DNA of 64,000 nt. Source: Rhododendron vialii. Taxonomy: Eukaryota; Streptophyta; Magnoliopsida; Ericales; Ericaceae. The stretch's first letter is position 1, and every line of letters starts with the position of its first letter. This document shows, in pieces, positions 21,644 to 35,000 of the stretch. Under the pieces are notes generated by a model. It saw only the letters and a program-made list of their open reading frames with translations. It was not told the DNA's origin and did no database searches. The stretch lies in the NCBI RefSeq assembly GCF_030253575.1, contig NC_080568.1, positions 2,373,501 through 2,437,500 on the forward strand. The letters are read 5' to 3'. The position numbers and the translations under genes were made by a program.

Positions 21644-23858
21644 AATTTTTAACTGTTTGACACACACACCACGCTTATCGATTCCATCAAAGGCTTTTCC
21701 TTTCGGTTGTCGGAAATGTTGTGTGAACAAAAATGAAGTGAGGTGAAACCGTTCAGTTATCGAAAATGTTATGTGAAAAATTGGTTTTCAAAAGAAAAAA
21801 AAAATGAAGTGAGTTGAAGTAAAGGAAAATGAAATTTATTTTCCTGTGTGTATTCTGTTAAAAAAAAATCTTGCAGAAAAATAAAAATTCCTCCCTTTTG
21901 GGAAGATCTATTTTGCAGAAAAGTATTTCCTAGCGAGAAGGTTAAAGTTATGGGTCTTACAATTTACCTGGTAACTAAACACACATATAATTACCAAAAA
22001 ATATGATTTTTCTATACTTTGTCTTCCTTTTCGTACAACTGAACCGGGCCAAAATTAGGTTTTGTTTTTTGGAGAAGAGTAGGGAAGGAAGAGTTTTTTG
22101 CATTCTCACTCTTGCCTTCTTGTTGTCTAGGGTTCAGGTTACAAGACCCAATTGTCCTCCTCCCATTCGGATAATCAAAAGTATTTTTGTGAAGTAGAAT
22201 GATCCAAAGATATTTTAATTCACAATTTCAAAAATTGTCTCGATATTTCAATTTTTGTAGACCACCAGGCTAACAAATGCGGAGATTTGGCCACAATGGA
22301 TTTTTGAGTGCTGCAAAAATGGAGTTTTACACTTTCATTTACCCGACTTTCCTTAATTGGATTAGAACCAGATAATTATTGCAGACTGAGGCAAGTACTT
22401 CGTGCATTTGATCAGCCACCAAGATTTGTTATTGCAATGGCAGAATGGTTAGGGTTAGCTACCCTGCCAGCAAGGCTACGAATGAATCGAGCCTCGAGCA
22501 GTTCGAGTTTTAGACTCCTGAAGTTCGCGAGTTGAGCTTATAAATTCAAAACTCAGCTCGTTTATAGAGGTTCATTTAGTAAATGAACCGGGGCTCATCT
22601 CTCTTGTAAACAAGACAAGTTCTGTAGTGTTCGAGCTCATCTCATTTATAAAAGGTTAGGTGATTCTTACCATAACAAACAAACTCCGCCGGAAAAAAAA
22701 ATCAAACTCAATCTCGCATTTAAGAAATTCTTGTACGAAATAGTTCCTTTACTTTGCACTTAAATTTTACTCCTATCAATTATCAAAACATCAACAACAG
22801 TAATCAATTTCTTTAGCAAAACAAACACAGACTAATCATCCTTCACCGGGATTATATATAAATGGAATTATATTATTCGGAAAAAAATAAAAGAAAAAAG
22901 TTCCATCCTTCACTGGTAAATGTATGTACCATATTTTTTTTAATGAAGTGAAATATTAAACCTTTACGACTTCCTTCATCTCAAAAAGTTAAACCATCAA
23001 TAAAACTTGAAATTTCATACATAATTTTTCGAATTTGTTCGCATCAAATTAAAATTTTAATCGAAATTCTTAATTTAATGCTAGAAAATTCAGAAAATAA
23101 GGAACGAAAATAAGTTCTTTTGTTTCACAAATTACACGTCTTGTTGTAATGATCTGTATTTTTTGGACGGAAAAAGTATTAATTCCTGTCGGTGGCACGA
23201 GCACAACGATTTTGGCATTAAAGAGGAAGGCTAATCAATTTTAATGCTTTATCGGTCAAAGTGTCTCCTACATCAAAGCACAAGCAACATGTCCAGTCCA
23301 ATCCCAATGAGTATTTAGAAAATGCCAATTGATAATAATAGTTATTCTCCACAATCTAGAGTGCTACTGTATTTTTGCTAGATTAGTTTTTTTGCGCCGA
23401 AAGTTAACTACGGGGGCGCTCCGCTTTATTTTTAAATTTTTTTTTTCAAAAAGAAGGTAATTTTAAGTTCAAATAAGAAAATTAAATTTTTTTATTTTTT
23501 TAACTTGAAATTATTTTTATTTCCTAAAAGTTATTTTTAGGAAACTAGAACGGCACCTACTACTATTGTATGAGAAGGAATAATTCATTTGGATGAATTG
23601 CACGAGTTCCTGCGTGTGGATGTTCTTCCATTGGAATTATTTCTGGTCTAATGGGTAGGTTGGGATTATAGTTGTTCAGCTGTTGGACTTAATTATCTCG
23701 TAAATTTTCAAACAATTTATGTAATTTCCCGTAATTTTTATTTTGTAATTCATACATAATGTAATAAACTCTCATATCGAATGTCAAAAAAAAAGGGTCT
23801 AGTTTTTACTATTTGTCCACCTTCGACGTTTGGGATATTATTTTGAACCCCTTGTTAA

Positions 23859-24182
23859 GGGCGCTGCTATTCGCAGCCTTCTATTTACTCTCATAGCCCG
23901 TTAAAAATTTTCAATTATACTCGACAGTTAGTTACCGAAATTGAGATATATTTTCAGCGTCCAATTACCGAAATATAATATTTTTTTCAACAGATGTTTA
24001 CCGAAAATGCATGTTCGGCAATTGTTTACCGAAAGCTGAACATATTTTCGACATGTAGTTACCAAAATATAATCTTGTTTTCAACAGCAATTTACCGAAA
24101 TGTTATTTATGATTTTCAACAATCATTTACCGAAATTTAGTGGGCTACGGGAGTAAATAGAGGGCTGCGAATAGCGGCGCCC
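23859..24182. mobile_element. TIR element with internal ACCGAAA repeats
   Basis: Termini GGGCGCTGCTATTCGCAGCC and, on the other strand, GGGCGCCGCTATTCGCAGCC are near-perfect inverted repeats extending to about 34 bp. CTTGTTAA flanks both sides (23851-23858 and 24183-24190), and the duplication could be read as 9 bp with an extra C. That size leaves hAT and Mutator both possible. The inside consists of about seven degenerate units, each with TTTACCGAAA and a T-rich spacer. Confidence 0.8.
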
Positions 24183-24468
24183 CTTGTTAAATGTGATAGA
24201 GTAGTGGAAGTAACATGGGATTACACAATTACGTAGTCCTTCCATATATTTTGCATGTATTTGATGATCACCCCTATTGCCTTATCTATTTCCCCTCCTA
24301 CCCTTGTGGGTGAAGATAGTTTTTTGCCACACACTTTGATAGTTTTTCGCCACGCACTCTTCTCTGGTTGTTCTTCACTTTATCTTCTCAGTTGTATAGA
24401 TGGATCTTGACTTCAGAGAGAAATGAACATAAAGGGAGTAAAGTACCACAGGTTTTGTATCACACAGG

Positions 24469-25047
24469 TAGGGGTGTACACAGTCCGGATTGGTCCGGTT
24501 CTCTAAAAAATCAGTAACCGAACCATTTCAAACGGTTCTAGAAAATTGAGAACCAGAACCTAACTAGTATATGTATGAAACTTAACCAGAACCAAACCGC
24601 AAGACAAGTCCGGTTTTGGTCCGGTTCCGATTCTATCCAATAAGCATCCAAACACTTATTCACAAAATATGAACTCATAAAATTAAAGAAATAACAAGAT
24701 AATCTGTTGGAATAAGAAAGGAAGGAAGAAAATAAAAGTTTTCCTAATAAATGAAATTTCATCTCAAAATAAATTAAGTTTAGCAAGGAAAAGATTAACC
24801 TACCAAATTCAAATACTTATTTAATTACACACACATATATATATCTATATTATTTTAGTTTTAAACGGTCCGGTTCGGTTCTAATCACGGTTCATTAATT
24901 GAGAACCAATAACCGAACCAAAATTAATGGTTCTTATTTTTTTGGAACCATAACCTGACCGTAGATCCGCATAACCTGACCAAATAAGACGGTTCGGATC
25001 GGATCGGATCGGTTCTACGGTTCGGACGGTTTTCTTGAACACCCCTA
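24469..25047. mobile_element. Non-autonomous hAT-type element with perfect 8-bp target duplication
   Basis: Ends TAGGGGTGTACA and ...AACACCCCTA are inverted repeats, flanked by the identical octamer CACACAGG at 24461-24468 and 25048-25055. The subterminal regions are full of CGGTTCGG and AACCGAACC words in opposite orientation, as hAT subterminal repeats often are. No transposase frame is visible in the 579 bp. Confidence 0.85.
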
Positions 25048-25997
25048 CACACAGGAGTATTAAATTTTTCTATTGTTTCAAAGAGAAATTTAGATGGGTG
25101 GCGTGGTTCGTATAGATAAACAAATAAAGTCGTAAGTTTTCAATACACTACATAAAAGTGCAATGCCCTCTCTCATTTTCACGACCACCATGGTGGATGA
25201 CTACAATGGACTAGTGTAGGCTATCGCGATATATAAGGTAAAATACTTGGTTGATAGCAATTTAGGAGAAATTACACAATTCTTTTTGGTCAAAATAGCA
25301 AATATTTAGTCCAAAATATGATATTTCTTATCTTGTCTCTTAGTTGATCCACCCCCTATCGATAAGGTATGTTCGGGAAAGACAACGGTATTACTAGGTC
25401 AAATTACATAAGAATTGAGATGGTTTATGTCACTACCAGTGTTGTGGCGTAAAGAGAGAGAGAGAAATAAATGACTTGTAAAAAAGATTAGAACTGTTGC
25501 GCCATTGAGATAGGATAAAAGCAAAGAAGAACGACGCGCTAGCACGTCATTTCACACTAATAATGGCCACCTTCTCCATCTAAGTTTCTTTTTCCCATAA
25601 AAATGTAAGTAAGATTATCTAGGCCCCGCTTTTTTCTTACAAAAATAAAAATGGTGAAGCTTCATGATAGAAGTGTAAAGAGCCGTACTACAAATACAGG
25701 CACACTCCCAATAGTCTGATGCATATGGGTCCCATACGCATTGAACGACTGCGAACACGTTTGCGTCACATGTCCAGACGACACTTGCGTCAAATGCAGT
25801 TTCCAATATCCCAGGGGCACCCATACGCCATAGCATCCGACATCAGGGAGATGCACTGCAATTCCACCTTTGTCTTTTCACACTCCCCCAAAGGAGAGAG
25901 AAGAAGAAGAGAGGGAATATTCAAAATCATCCCAAAAATTTCCAAATTTCAACCCAACCCCGCCCATATCCCCCCGCCCCCCCCAAAAAAAAACCCT

Positions 25998-26006
25998 ATT
26001 TATAAA
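25998..26006 (+). promoter_or_regulatory. Candidate TATA box of the VIM gene
   Basis: ATTTATAAAT lies about 60 bp upstream of the VIM start codon at 26064, in a C- and A-rich leader region. Position and sequence fit a plant TATA box with a short leader. Confidence 0.45.
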
Positions 26007-26063
26007 TCCAAGTCAAAGAGACTTTCCTCGTACTACTACTACTACCACCAACCCTACACAGCC

Positions 26064-29000
26064 ATGGCGCACGACAGCGACCTCCCTTGCGACGGCGACG
26101 GCATTTGCATGGTCTGCAAGGGCAAGCCCGGCGACGGCGAGACCCTCACCTGCAAGACCTGCGTCGCCCCGTGGCACGTGGCTTGCCTCTCCGCCCCGCC
26201 CGAAACCCTAGCCGCCGCCGCCCAGTGGGAGTGCCCCGACTGCGCGTTCGTCGCCGGTGGCGCCAATGCGGCGGCGACGGCGGCGGTCGGCGTCGGATCG
26301 GAGATTGTGGCGGCGATCCGGGCGATCGAGTCGGACGGGTCGCTGACGGAGCAGGAGAAGGCGAAGCGGCGGCAGGAGCTCATGAGCGGCGGGGGGAGGC
26401 GGGGCGACGACGAGAAGGAGAAGGTGGAGAAGGCGAATGGGGTTTTGGATCTGTTTGATGAGGGTTTGAACTGCTCGTTTTGCATGCAGCTACCGGAGAG
26501 ACCTGTTACGGTAACATCTCGCTCTCTCTCTGTCTATCTTTCCAGTTTGTAATCGGAACGGCGTTCCGGTCCGGTTTGTTTTGCTAGGGTTTAGTTTAAT
26601 TGGGACTGTGTGGCTGTCTTGCCTGTCCAGTTTTGTTAGGGTTCAGTTCACTCGAGTTTATACGTTTTTGTGGGTCTGTCTCGGGTAAAAAGATTTAATC
26701 AGAATCCTTCATTTTGTAGAACACGTCGATAAGATAGATTATGGACGAGATAAGTTTGATCGGACTTCATTTTCTATAAGGACTAACCGCTTTTGTGTGA
26801 GAAACCATATTTGACTTCTTTTTTTTTTTATCAGACAAACATGATTCATTCATATGGCAAATGAAGTTCAATAAAATTGATTTCCATTATGAATATTCTT
26901 ATGGACGAGATCTACAAAATGAACGATTTTGATATGTTTTTTTTTGGTCTGAAATTGAAAAAAAAAAGTTTGAAAATAGGAGGGGACTACACCCTAGCAA
27001 AATTTATCTGGAACTCGATCACTTTAATTGGGTCCTTTGCTTTTAATTGGCTCCTCTAAGTTGATGGTGTGATTGGTCTGAAGATGTGCGGTAAGCTGGT
27101 CTTTATCAAGAAAGAAATATCTGTCTGTCTTTCACGGTCATGGAGTTTATTAAGTCAAACAAGGAACTATTGGAAAATATCTCTGAAGTTATTTGACTGT
27201 TTGTTCAAAATTTTTTTTTTGTCAGTTAGCTTGACCTCGTTTGCTTTAATATTCCAACTCGTATGTATGGAAAATCGGATGGGGTCCGTTACGATATAGT
27301 TTTTCGAAAGAGTTGTTATCAAAGCACTTGATTTCTTTATGCTGTGAGTTTGAACTTTGACAACTGTCACTTTATTTTTTCTGATGGAATTTGAGTAGTA
27401 GATATTCTGCTAAGAAATATGGGGCTAAAGAACTGTTAGTCATCTGTGGTGAATTTTGAGGCAACGATTCATAATTCCTATGAGCAGTGGAGGGTAGAGA
27501 ATCAACCTACAAAGTGTTGGATTTCGAACTTGCTATGGTTTTTTTGGACGTTAACAAAGATTTCAGATTTCACATTTTTTCTATGTTTTAGTTATTCGGT
27601 GATGTACACAAGTGTATGGGAAAATTTGGTGGATTCCTGTATCTCCAGTCCATTGAATCAGTAAGTTTGAAGATTTTGTGTAACCAGATGGTTCTTGATT
27701 CCTAATGGCAATATACAGGACGTTACTTGAGAAATATTACCCTCTTACAGTATGACCGCATTGATTAAGGGTTGAACCTCTCTACTTCTGTCATTTGTTT
27801 TCTTGCAAAACGAGTCAATTGAGAACAGCATAAGGTATCTGAACCTCTCTATTTCTGTCATTTGTTGTCTTGTAAAACGAGTCAATTGAGAACAGCATGA
27901 GGTATCTTTGCAATTTAATGGCTGCTTTTGGTTAGGCTCCATTTCTTAACGTTTTCATGGCTGGGGTTATGGTGCTACTCCTCACTCTTGCCACTCAATA
28001 TTTGCAAACAACCAGCCAAGATTTTCCTTGGTGATCCTCTTTCCTTCCCCAAATTCTCAAATACTTGCACATCCTCACTTGAAACATTCTTAATAACCTT
28101 CCACACAGCTTCAAAATTTTAAAATACATATGCAGAAACCTTTCTTCTTTGTGACAACTCGTATATACTGGATCTCAAATGTTCATGATGTCATGCACCT
28201 CTCTCTCACATTTCTCTGTTCCAAATCTTCGTGCTGGAAACACGATTTGTTTGTACACATTGACACCTAATCTTCGTGATGGAATTCACTATGTTGTGCA
28301 TGCACACTCAGCTGTACTATTGATTTTACCTCTTAGTTTACACAGTGTGGATGTACTAAATAGTAATTATGAGTTGTGATTGTTTTCTTGTAAAAACAGA
28401 GTAGCAATTTGATTGAATGCAGAGCTGTTCATCTTTTCTTAATCATTAAACAAAGTGTAGAATTTGTTTGAAGGTTTTGGCGATGAGCTAATCTTTCACC
28501 GCCTCTTTTGCAGACTCCCTGTGGTCATAATTTCTGCTTGAAGTGTTTCGAGAAATGGATTGGTCAGGGAAAGCGAACTTGTGCAAATTGCCGCAATGCA
28601 ATTCCGCCCAAGATGGCAAGCAATCCTCGAATCAACTCTGCTCTTGTCATTGCCATCCGTATGGCCAAGATGTCAAAAACAAATGGTTCAGGGGGGCCAC
28701 CAAAGGAGTACCACTTTGTTCACAACCAAAACCGACCTGACAAGGCTTACACCACTGAAAGGGCAAAGAAAGCAGGAAAGGCTAATGCTTGTAGTGGAAA
28801 GATTTTTGTCACAGTCCCTAATGATCATTTTGGACCAATTCTGGCAGAGAATGACCCAGAAAGGAAACAGGGTGTGTTGGTGGGTGAGACTTGGGAGGGT
28901 CGAATGGAGTGCAGGCAATGGGGAGCTCACTTTCCTCATGTGGCAGGAATTGCTGGGCAGTCAGAGTATGGGGCCCAGTCTGTGGCGCTCTCCGGAGGAT

Positions 29001-32000
29001 ATGAAGATGACGAGGATCATGGCGAGTGGTTCCTCTACACAGGAAGGTATGTTCATTTGTACTCTACTTTGAGTGATGGTCATTCGGGGCTGTGTTTGCT
29101 TTTCACTGGCACCATTACAAAGACGAAAAAGGATTTCGTGTGACATTATAACGACATACTGAAAATGATTGTTGCTTGCTGATGTAAGTTAAGTTTATCT
29201 TGTCTGGTGCGGTCTATGATTTGAATGTGTGAATGAAAGCTGGCTGCTTATTGATGGTATTCACCTTGTAATTAACTATTTTGAGCCACTTTACACATCA
29301 GATAATTGGTTGAGGTTTAGCAAATTTGGTACTGGTTGCGTACTGTTGAGAAACGTCAGAACTGTGCATTGTTAGTTGATTTATCATTGCGTGGATGCTC
29401 TATTCTATTTCCCTAGCATTTGGTTATTAGATCCATGCCAAGTTTCATTTTGCTGAAAAGTATGATTAGATGTGGCCATACTAGTTGCAAGAGTCAAGTT
29501 TGAATGCCTTTAGATGAACACGATTCTACTCATGATTTTTTATTTTTTTTGATCATCTACTCATGATTACTCCATTATTTTTCAGTTCTTGCCATGCATG
29601 TGTTGAAAATTGATCCCTTTGCTTCTCTATTTTGGTGAACAGTGGTGGAAGAGACCTCAGTGGGAACAAAAGAACGAACAAGATGCACTCATTTGATCAG
29701 AAGTTTGATAAAAGTAATGAGGCATTACGGGTCAGTTGCCGCAAAGGTTATCCTGTCAGAGTCGTGAGGTGAATTGTGTGAATCTTTTATTTTGGCATCT
29801 AGTAAAACTAAATACAGTGCCTGTTCTATTTGATACACACACCATTGAGGTGGGTGCAGTTTATTGTAAGTTTTTCATTATGATGTTACACATAATATTG
29901 AACAACCCAGTAAATTTTAGGACCTAGAATGATCATGATTTTCACAATACATAAACACAACGCAGAAATTATATGAACTTAATTTTACATACCTGGATCC
30001 ATCTGAGCAGAACCTTGTCTGAACAAATAGTTAATCGAAAATGCTTAGGAACCTGAAAAGAGCTTGAGCCCTTGTTAGGAAGAGATTTCTCTCCCTTGAC
30101 TCCCAATTCATTCTGTACAGCCTAACTTTATTTGATGAGAAAAGGCTGTACTATATTTTTTCTCATAGTCAGGGAGAGGGCTTCCTCCTCTTATCTATGA
30201 ATTCTTCCATCTACCTTCATCAATGAAAGAACAAGATATAGTGTATTCATTATTTAGTTATGTCGTCCATACACATCATTATCGCTCCACAACGGAATTA
30301 TTGAGCTCATTTAATTGTTAGACGTCCAAGGCAATCATGTGGGCAAAGCATTCATGTGGGCCATATTCTTACATTCTCCCACTTGGCCCATTTGATCACT
30401 TATGTACGGGCTTCATACGGTAACATTAGGCGCGCAATTAGACTGTATATTGCCTTGCTTCAATTCGATAAGAATCATAACACCATAATAAAAGTATAAA
30501 ACAACCTACAAATGCGAGTCATAACGGTTCTATATCCAAATATGACATAGTTCCTTCCAACATTAGCAATTGTTCAATTAAAGTCTTAAATAAGGAGTGT
30601 ACTTCAAAGGTCCAATGATAATTTGTTCCAGTAATCATTTACATTCACTTACATGTATGTAAATTGTTTATAATAGGAAATTATCAAAAACACGTCAGTG
30701 AGATCTCTCAAAGAGTCAAATAATATCAACATCATATTGCAGCCCCTGAAACATAAGTTATAGCTATTTCAGGGTATGCTAGACTCGTTCAATTAGCATT
30801 TTTACTAAACGCCTTTGCACTAGCCCATTTTCTTATGTGGATTTGCAATCATAAGCTGTGTGCCTATGCATTTAGTGACACTTTTTTGTTTATGAATTTT
30901 TTTTTCTTAGAGAAGAAAATAGTTGCGGAATCATAAACTCTTAGGGTATGTTTGGTCGGATGGAATTAAGGTTGGATTGGAATAGTCATTCCAATGACTT
31001 CTTTATTCCAATATTTGGTTCACAATTGAATAATGGAATGATAATTTCAAATGACATCACTATTCACCTTAGTAAAGGAATTGTCATTCCATCCAAAAAC
31101 TAAGGAATTGTTATTCCATTTCTTTGTCACACCAAAATTACTAGTGCCACTCCAACATTCACTATTGCCACACCAAAAATTACTATTGCCACTCCAAAAA
31201 TTGCTATTGCCACACTATTTCATTGGAGATGAGAATGATTATTCCTAAGCACAACCAAACATGAGAATGAGAATGATTATTCTATTTTCAATTCCTCCAA
31301 TTCTATTCCATTCTTAATTCCATTCCTATTCACATTCCATTCCATCCAACCAAATGCACCCTTAGGGTTTGTTCATTTTTGGATTTGAATTTGTAATGAT
31401 TAGGGTAGGGAGTTAGGGGCAATGATTAAGGTAATGATTGGAGAGAGAGAGATAAAAAGGAAAATAATGATTGGCGATAGCAGTGATTTAAAAAGCGTGC
31501 GAAGCGCGCGCTATAGCGCGAGGCGCAGTGCAGCGCAAGGATTGCGCTTCGGAACTATGGGCTATAGCGCAGAACACAAAGGCGCAAGAAAGGCGCTGAA
31601 GCGCGCGCTATAGCGCAAGGCGCTGAGGCGCGCGCTTTTTGCTGTGAGGTAAAAATCAGTCTTACGTTCGCGATGCACTGAATAATTTCTTCCTTTAAAT
31701 CGATGGGAGCCCTATTCGATCGACAAACCAGATCGAGCAACAGCCTCTTCGACGATTCAGAGTCTCGGACGATCGGACCCAGCTTCTTCTTCTCTGGTCT
31801 CCCTCTCCCTCTCCCTCTCTGATTGTTGACTCCAAGTAACAACTTCTTCCTCCTCCTCCTCCTCCTCTCACCATCTCACATTTGCTTCCTCCTCCTTCTC
31901 CTCCTCCTCTCACATTCTTCTTCCTCATTTTCTTTCTATTTTCACCGATTGTCGAGGACCCCCCTTTTCTTTTTTCTTTTTTTTCCAGTCACAACCCCCC

Positions 32001-35000
32001 TTTTCTTTTTCTTTTCTTTTTTTTCAGTAGGACCCCCCTTTGCTTTTTTTTTCTTTTTTTTTCACCTGTTTTTTTTTTTTTTTTGTTTCCAGCTCTGTTT
32101 AAAGTATTTGTTCAGTTTGTTGTATTTATTTGTACTTGTTATTTGTAGATGACATCTGAAAATTCTAGTAATGCCTATGCATGCCTCTAGATTTTATTGT
32201 CTTTAATCCTTTTGTTATGTCTCTAAGGCTAAACATTATTATGTTAGCTTTTCATGGATGATATGTTATGTTTAGTGTTTGGTACTTTCGTTTTACCATT
32301 GACATGTTATGTTTTATGACATTTGAAAGTTTTACAAGTGTTTATTTGTGTTGAAAACTTGTTCTAATAAAATTTGCCTTGTGTAGATTTTTTTTTTTTT
32401 TTTTTGCGCTTCGCGTCAATAAAGCTCGCGCCTTGCCTTGCGCTTTGCGCTAAAGCCCCAAGGGATCGGTGCGCCTCGGTGCGCCTTTCGCCATTTAAAA
32501 CACTGGGCGATAGGGGTAATGAGTTGATTTTGGAGTAGGGTAATAATTTAGAGTCCAAATCCTAAAAACCCAACCGAACAAGCCCTTAGTGACTCCTAAG
32601 CCCTAAGATTTATTTTCCAACTGTTATTCATGAAGTGTGGCCTCAATGCATGGCAAAATTCAACCAACATAATTGATGAAGCAATGATAGTTACTTGAAA
32701 ATTTTTGTTTGCTTCTTCCCATAATAAGATCAAATAATCAAATGTAGATTTTCTACTATCAACGCATCAAACGAAATCTAAATTTGAGTAGCTAATAAAC
32801 TCAAGATTTATAGACATCCTAAATGTGAGCATATAATTTGCAGTTTCAAAATTCATGAGAGAAACGACTATTCGCAAGCACATAGCGTCAACATACGAAT
32901 AAACAACATAACCTAGCTCCTAATACCCTTTAGATATATACACCGATTAATATTCCCCTTAAATTCAGGGGAGATGATGGCACTGGTGAACTTAATATAC
33001 CATTGTCGGGAAGCTTGTTTAAGTCAATAAATTGACTTCATAAGTTGGCAAGTTAAGTGTTCCTTGACCATAATAGAGAAACCTTCATATTGATCCATAT
33101 AGACTTCCTAATCTAAAAAACAATTAAATTCATTTCAAAAACCTCCAAATCATAACAAGCCACCAATGTCTTGAAGATTCTTAGCAAGTTCTTCTTGGAT
33201 ACATGAGAGAAGGTCTCTTTGTAGTAAATGCCTCCTTTCTGAGTAAAACCTTAGCAACAAGTCTGGCTTTATGTCATTCGATATTACGCTCAGTGTCACA
33301 TTTGGCCTTAAATGTATCATTCAGGAAATTCAACGAGATTCCAGACTTCATTCTATTCCATCAACTTTAACACATCATTCATGACACCAATCCATTCAGT
33401 AGAGACAATACGTCCTATGGCTTCTTTAAACAAAACCGGTTCCTTACCAATTTTATATCTGATTCTCGTAGATATACCACATAATCTTCTGAAACAGCTG
33501 ATCTCATTTTCCTTTGAGATCTTCGTAAGGCAATTTCTTCTTGTTACTCTATAATTGCTTCATTGGTGACAATCTCATTATGGGGTAATTGGCCATTCAT
33601 TTGTTCTATTTTATTATGTTGTTTAACAAAAATAAGAACAACATCCTTTGAAGTTATCGGTAAAGGAACTTGCACCGTAACTTCATGAATGACCATATTT
33701 TGTGGTTTATCACCTCCACTGATTTCACCATTTTCAATGAATCTACCATTACTGGTTTCTACAATGCTCGTACTATGGTGAGGACATTAAAACATGTACC
33801 CTTTGTATTTTTTCAGGGTAACCAACTAAGTAACCACTAATTGTTCTTGATTCAATTTCTTTTCACGTGGAGTATAAATTCTAGCTTCCACTGAGCAGCC
33901 CCTACATGCAGGTGTTTAAATTTGGTTTCCTTCATTTTGATCCATAGTTTAAAAGGAATCTTTAGAACTGTCTTTCTAGGAATCCAATTTCAAATTTACA
34001 CAACAGTTTTTTTTTGAAAATGATACAAGGATTGATGGCAGCGGTCTTAAGTGCATACATCCACAAGATACCGAGTATTGTAGAATTACTTAACATACTA
34101 CTCAGTACTCACCATGTTCATTAAATAATGTTCGACTACATGTTTCAGCTTTACTTTTTGCCGCAGCGTTCCTGAGATAGTATATTATGCAGATGTGTCA
34201 CGTTTTTTCTGAAGAATTTAGCAAATGGCCATCAAGCTAGCTTTAGGGTATACAAAAACTTATAAAGAGTACCAGAACCAATAAAACAAGCATTCTTAGA
34301 TAAAGTGATACATTTATTTCTAAATTTGAAATAGTACCCATCATAATCAAATTTAGGCTAGAGTCTAATTTCTGTAAATAGAAGGAACATAAAGCGTTTG
34401 AAGCAAATCTTTGATGATGATCGGAATACAAAAAAGAAAAATAATAATAACAGATAAGTTCCGATAATTATAAAGAAATCACTATGTCGTGTTAGGAACA
34501 TACGTAGTGGTCCTAGATAGTGTTCTAAAAGTCGCTAGGCGCTAGTCGGGCGGTCAGCCACCTTTGAGCGATTAATCGGTGTATATTAATTAGTAATTGG
34601 CGAATAATCGTTAGTCGGACCTAATCGGATAGACCCCGCCAATGATTAATCGGCGAATAATCGTTAGTCGGACCTAATTGGATAAACCTTGCCAACGATT
34701 AATCGCCGATTAATTCCTTGTTTTAGAACATTGGCCCTAGAATCTACCAACACGTATTAAGAAGGAGCTTTACGTGGGTTTGATTCAAAAAAATACATAA
34801 ATGAGATTCATACCTTTCTTTTTGAATCATTCCCTTCATTTTGATCCATAGTTCTAAAAGGGTCTTTAGAATTGTCAGTAGACCGACCAAAACCATGTAT
34901 TGGATAATATATGCTCCATTTTATCATGCCATGCCATAATCATATACACATACATGTATATGAACACGTGATCATCCAGACCTCATTCTTAACCAGTGCT

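Larger units (their letters stand above)
21644..26063. other. Gene-poor, MITE-rich intergenic region upstream of VIM
   Basis: About 4.4 kb without a convincing exon. It holds a diverged GAGCT/CTCGA-rich repeat at about 22460-22660 (similar in composition to 56094-56643), an ACCGAAA-repeat element at 23859-24182 and a hAT-type element at 24469-25047. The last 200 bp are the VIM promoter and leader. An open frame that runs from 25719 into VIM exon 1 starts far upstream of the likely TATA box, so I do not use it as the VIM start. Confidence 0.5.

Noticed and set aside
25719..26063. Upstream in-frame extension of VIM exon 1
   Set aside because: It crosses the likely TATA box and a C/A-rich leader and encodes low-complexity sequence; the ATG at 26064 begins the conserved protein.
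26054..26485. 143-codon minus-strand frame opposite VIM exon 1
   Set aside because: A shadow of the very GC-rich exon 1; the sense strand has PHD and RING zinc ligands.
31823..32152. Phe/Leu/Ser/Pro-rich open frames
   Set aside because: They are translations of a C/T-rich low-complexity tract inside the nested hAT element.
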